Below the pieces are notes generated by a model. That model was given only the letters and a program-made list of their open reading frames with translations. It did no database searches and was not told where the DNA came from. A DNA stretch of 8,188 nt from positions 1 to 8,188 of the forward strand of contig JAAURO010000063.1 of the NCBI GenBank assembly GCA_012032215.1, read 5' to 3'. The position numbers and the translations under genes are program-made. This DNA is from Limnobacter sp. GTDB lineage: Bacteria; Pseudomonadota; Gammaproteobacteria; Burkholderiales; Burkholderiaceae_B. Below are positions 7,095 through 8,188 of the stretch, in pieces (within the stretch, counting starts at the first letter, position 1; the number at the start of each line of letters is the position of its first letter).

Positions 7095-7894
7095 TTTTGA
7101 TTTTCCTTTTCTGAGGTTATGGGTTGTGCTGATTTTTCAAATTGATTTAGTAAAGTGGTGAACTGGGTGTGAATTCTTTTCCATTCTTCTAACTTTTCTT
7201 TGGCAAAGCTGTAATTGAGAGAAAGGTTGTCTCCATACCTTGTGTAGGCTGTGCAGCTTGGGGATCTTCCTGCTGTTTTGGGTTCAGGATTGCAGTAAAA
7301 ATAAAGGTTTAAATCTGAGGTTTTTGCAAAGTAACGATCCTGAAATCCACCTTGTCCGACGAAGCGCAAAAGCCCCTGTTTGTCTTCAGCGCGGCGAAAA
7401 TATTTTTCTTCGTCGTTGAGAAATTTTTCACGCATTTTGATGAAGTCCCTTGGCGTTTCGCTACTGAGAGTTGCTTCAAGCCGGTCACCCCATCCCAAAG
7501 CTTTCCATTTTTCATCGTCTTCGACGTGATAAGGTTTTAAATCAGGCAGCATGGTGCTGATTCGGATGTACTGAGCGTCAACACGATTGGGTTTGGCTTT
7601 GGGCCATCGACCATGCTTTTCTATCGCCATTCTATAGGTGTAACGCATAGGGATATTGAACTGATGTTCTCCCATTTGAATTTGAATGACCTCGTTTTCT
7701 AAATTCTGCATTTGCTCTTCAGGATCACGCTTGACGACTGTCTCTCTCCAATCTGCATACCATTTCGCAGCAAACTCTGTTGAAATGAATGCAGAACCTA
7801 GAATTAATAAACTGGGTTGCCACATGCCAATTGCAGTAATGGCGACAAGAAATATCAGAACGCCAGCAGAAAGTATTTTCAAAAAATGTTTCAC
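7091..7894 (-). CDS. Protein A: exported or membrane-anchored protein, FrpD-like in layout, candidate immunity/partner of B
   Basis: The start is GTG at 7894 (weak GAGAG at 7903-7907); it keeps the hydrophobic N-terminus KHFLKILSAGVLIFLVAITA, a signal anchor or uncleaved signal, which the next ATG would lose. There is no lipobox. The 267-residue protein has a charged stretch WRETVVKRDPEEQMQNLENE, then beta-like segments (HQFNIPMRYTYRMAI and QYIRISTML), a CNPEPKTAGRSPSC pair of cysteines, and a C-terminal helix, KEKLEEWKRIHTQFTTLL. This order (short beta-strand with IP and Y, Y-I-I strand, late Cys, then a helix ending in a charged tail) recalls FrpD, the Neisseria lipoprotein encoded just before RTX protein FrpC and known to bind its N-terminus. 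That similarity is from memory and weak. The ATGA overlap with B and no frameshift imply a real, coupled gene. Role: inferred immunity or binding partner. Confidence 0.7.
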   Translation of the reverse strand: MKHFLKILSAGVLIFLVAITAIGMWQPSLLILGSAFISTEFAAKWYADWRETVVKRDPEEQMQNLENEVIQIQMGEHQFNIPMRYTYRMAIEKHGRWPKAKPNRVDAQYIRISTMLPDLKPYHVEDDEKWKALGWGDRLEATLSSETPRDFIKMREKFLNDEEKYFRRAEDKQGLLRFVGQGGFQDRYFAKTSDLNLYFYCNPEPKTAGRSPSCTAYTRYGDNLSLNYSFAKEKLEEWKRIHTQFTTLLNQFEKSAQPITSEKENQK

Positions 7895-7964
7895 TTTATG
7901 CGCTCTCTACCTTTACTGGTTTAACGGATTGGAATAAGTAGAACTTACTTTCTCTTGAGTTGAC

Positions 7965-8188
7965 TCATGCTGAAAGCCAAGACTCACTTCTGTGATTTTG
8001 TATTGAATCTCTTGATTGGAAGATGATTTGTTCTGTCAGTTGTTGTCTTTGTGCACGTGATCCGCTGGTTACAAATTGTTCAACCAGGGCTTGGAGTGCG
8101 CCGCTGGTGTCCCGCGCCATGGCTTGGTGCAGGGTGTAGGTGGTGCCAAAGCCCTGGACGTCGGGCAGGATGGCGATGTCGGGGCTGA
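7965..8188 (-). CDS. Protein E: truncated end of another RTX-family protein (5' part outside the window)
   Basis: Reading in from the right edge, codons encode [20 protein letters not shown] and onward to TEQIIFQ, identical in protein to the helical core of D. At 8014 the match stops and 16 unrelated residues, SRDSIQNHRSESWLSA, lead to TGA at 7965-7967. The RTX repeats and secretion tail are therefore missing. It is a second displaced gene, cut at a point more C-terminal than B. The near-perfect nucleotide identity with D suggests recent duplication or gene conversion. Its N-terminal domain cannot be seen. Confidence 0.8.
   Translation of the reverse strand, partial: SPDIAILPDVQGFGTTYTLHQAMARDTSGALQALVEQFVTSGSRAQRQQLTEQIIFQSRDSIQNHRSESWLSA
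8015..8188 (-). repeat. Long direct repeat, copy 2 (in truncated protein E)
   Basis: This is the partner of 4632-4805: 173 of 174 bases match, up to the window edge. The seam at 8014/8015 is sharp, with no shared bases beyond it. The 70-base gap between the stop of E and gene A (7895-7964) shows no convincing promoter, so A to D may be read from a promoter further upstream. Confidence 0.95.

Noticed and set aside
7956..7967. TGAGT-TG-ACTCA near-palindrome as a possible operator or attachment site
   Set aside because: The arms are only five bases, it overlaps the stop of E, no second copy was seen in the window, and nothing else suggests integrase activity.
1917..8188. Insertion sequence or transposase behind the cassette movement
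   Set aside because: I found no transposase-like frame and no terminal inverted repeats at the seams; homologous recombination between shared modules suffices.

Overview
The window looks like chromosome from a Gram-negative proteobacterium, gamma or beta class, with moderate GC. I infer this from three things: a two-gene sodium:solute symporter of the VC_2705/DUF4212 type, RTX proteins built for type I secretion, and secreted partners with Gram-negative signal sequences. I cannot name the genus.

Layout. Positions 1-1848 (+ strand) hold the last codons of a DUF4212 small symporter subunit and the ~600-residue large subunit. A short convergent gap (1849-1916) carries a perfect 10-bp-stem hairpin. 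Everything from 1917 to 8188 is on the - strand and reads right to left: the truncated end of an RTX-family protein (8188-7965, 'E'); a membrane-anchored or exported 267-residue protein (7894-7091, 'A'); a truncated RTX-type protein with its own N-terminal domain (7094-6237, 'B'); a small exported protein of about 130 residues (6240-5849, 'C', hidden by a frameshift); and a full-length RTX protein of about 1310 residues (5849-1917, 'D', interrupted by four indels). A/B, B/C and C/D overlap by 4, 4 and 1 bases, so they form one translationally coupled operon.

Main interpretation. This looks like a polymorphic-toxin cassette locus in which the variable part is N-terminal and the conserved part is C-terminal: an EF-hand-like module resembling the FrpC self-processing module, a helical core, RTX repeats and a type I secretion tail. 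B and E keep only pieces of the conserved part, fused abruptly to short foreign tails, as expected of cassettes displaced by newer ones. Candidate immunity genes (A, C) sit directly before each toxin (B, D), in the order known for Neisseria frpD-frpC. D begins with a domain whose His...Cys order suggests a circularly permuted papain/NlpC-P60-like fold, and C has a signal peptide, consistent with a periplasmic toxin-immunity pair. Two sets of in-frame direct repeats could let recombination swap N-terminal domains.

Quality caveat. At least ten small indels break the symporter, C and D, while each frame segment stays intact and family-like. Uncorrected sequencing errors explain this more simply than real decay. 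No type I exporter genes (ABC protein, membrane fusion protein) lie in the window.
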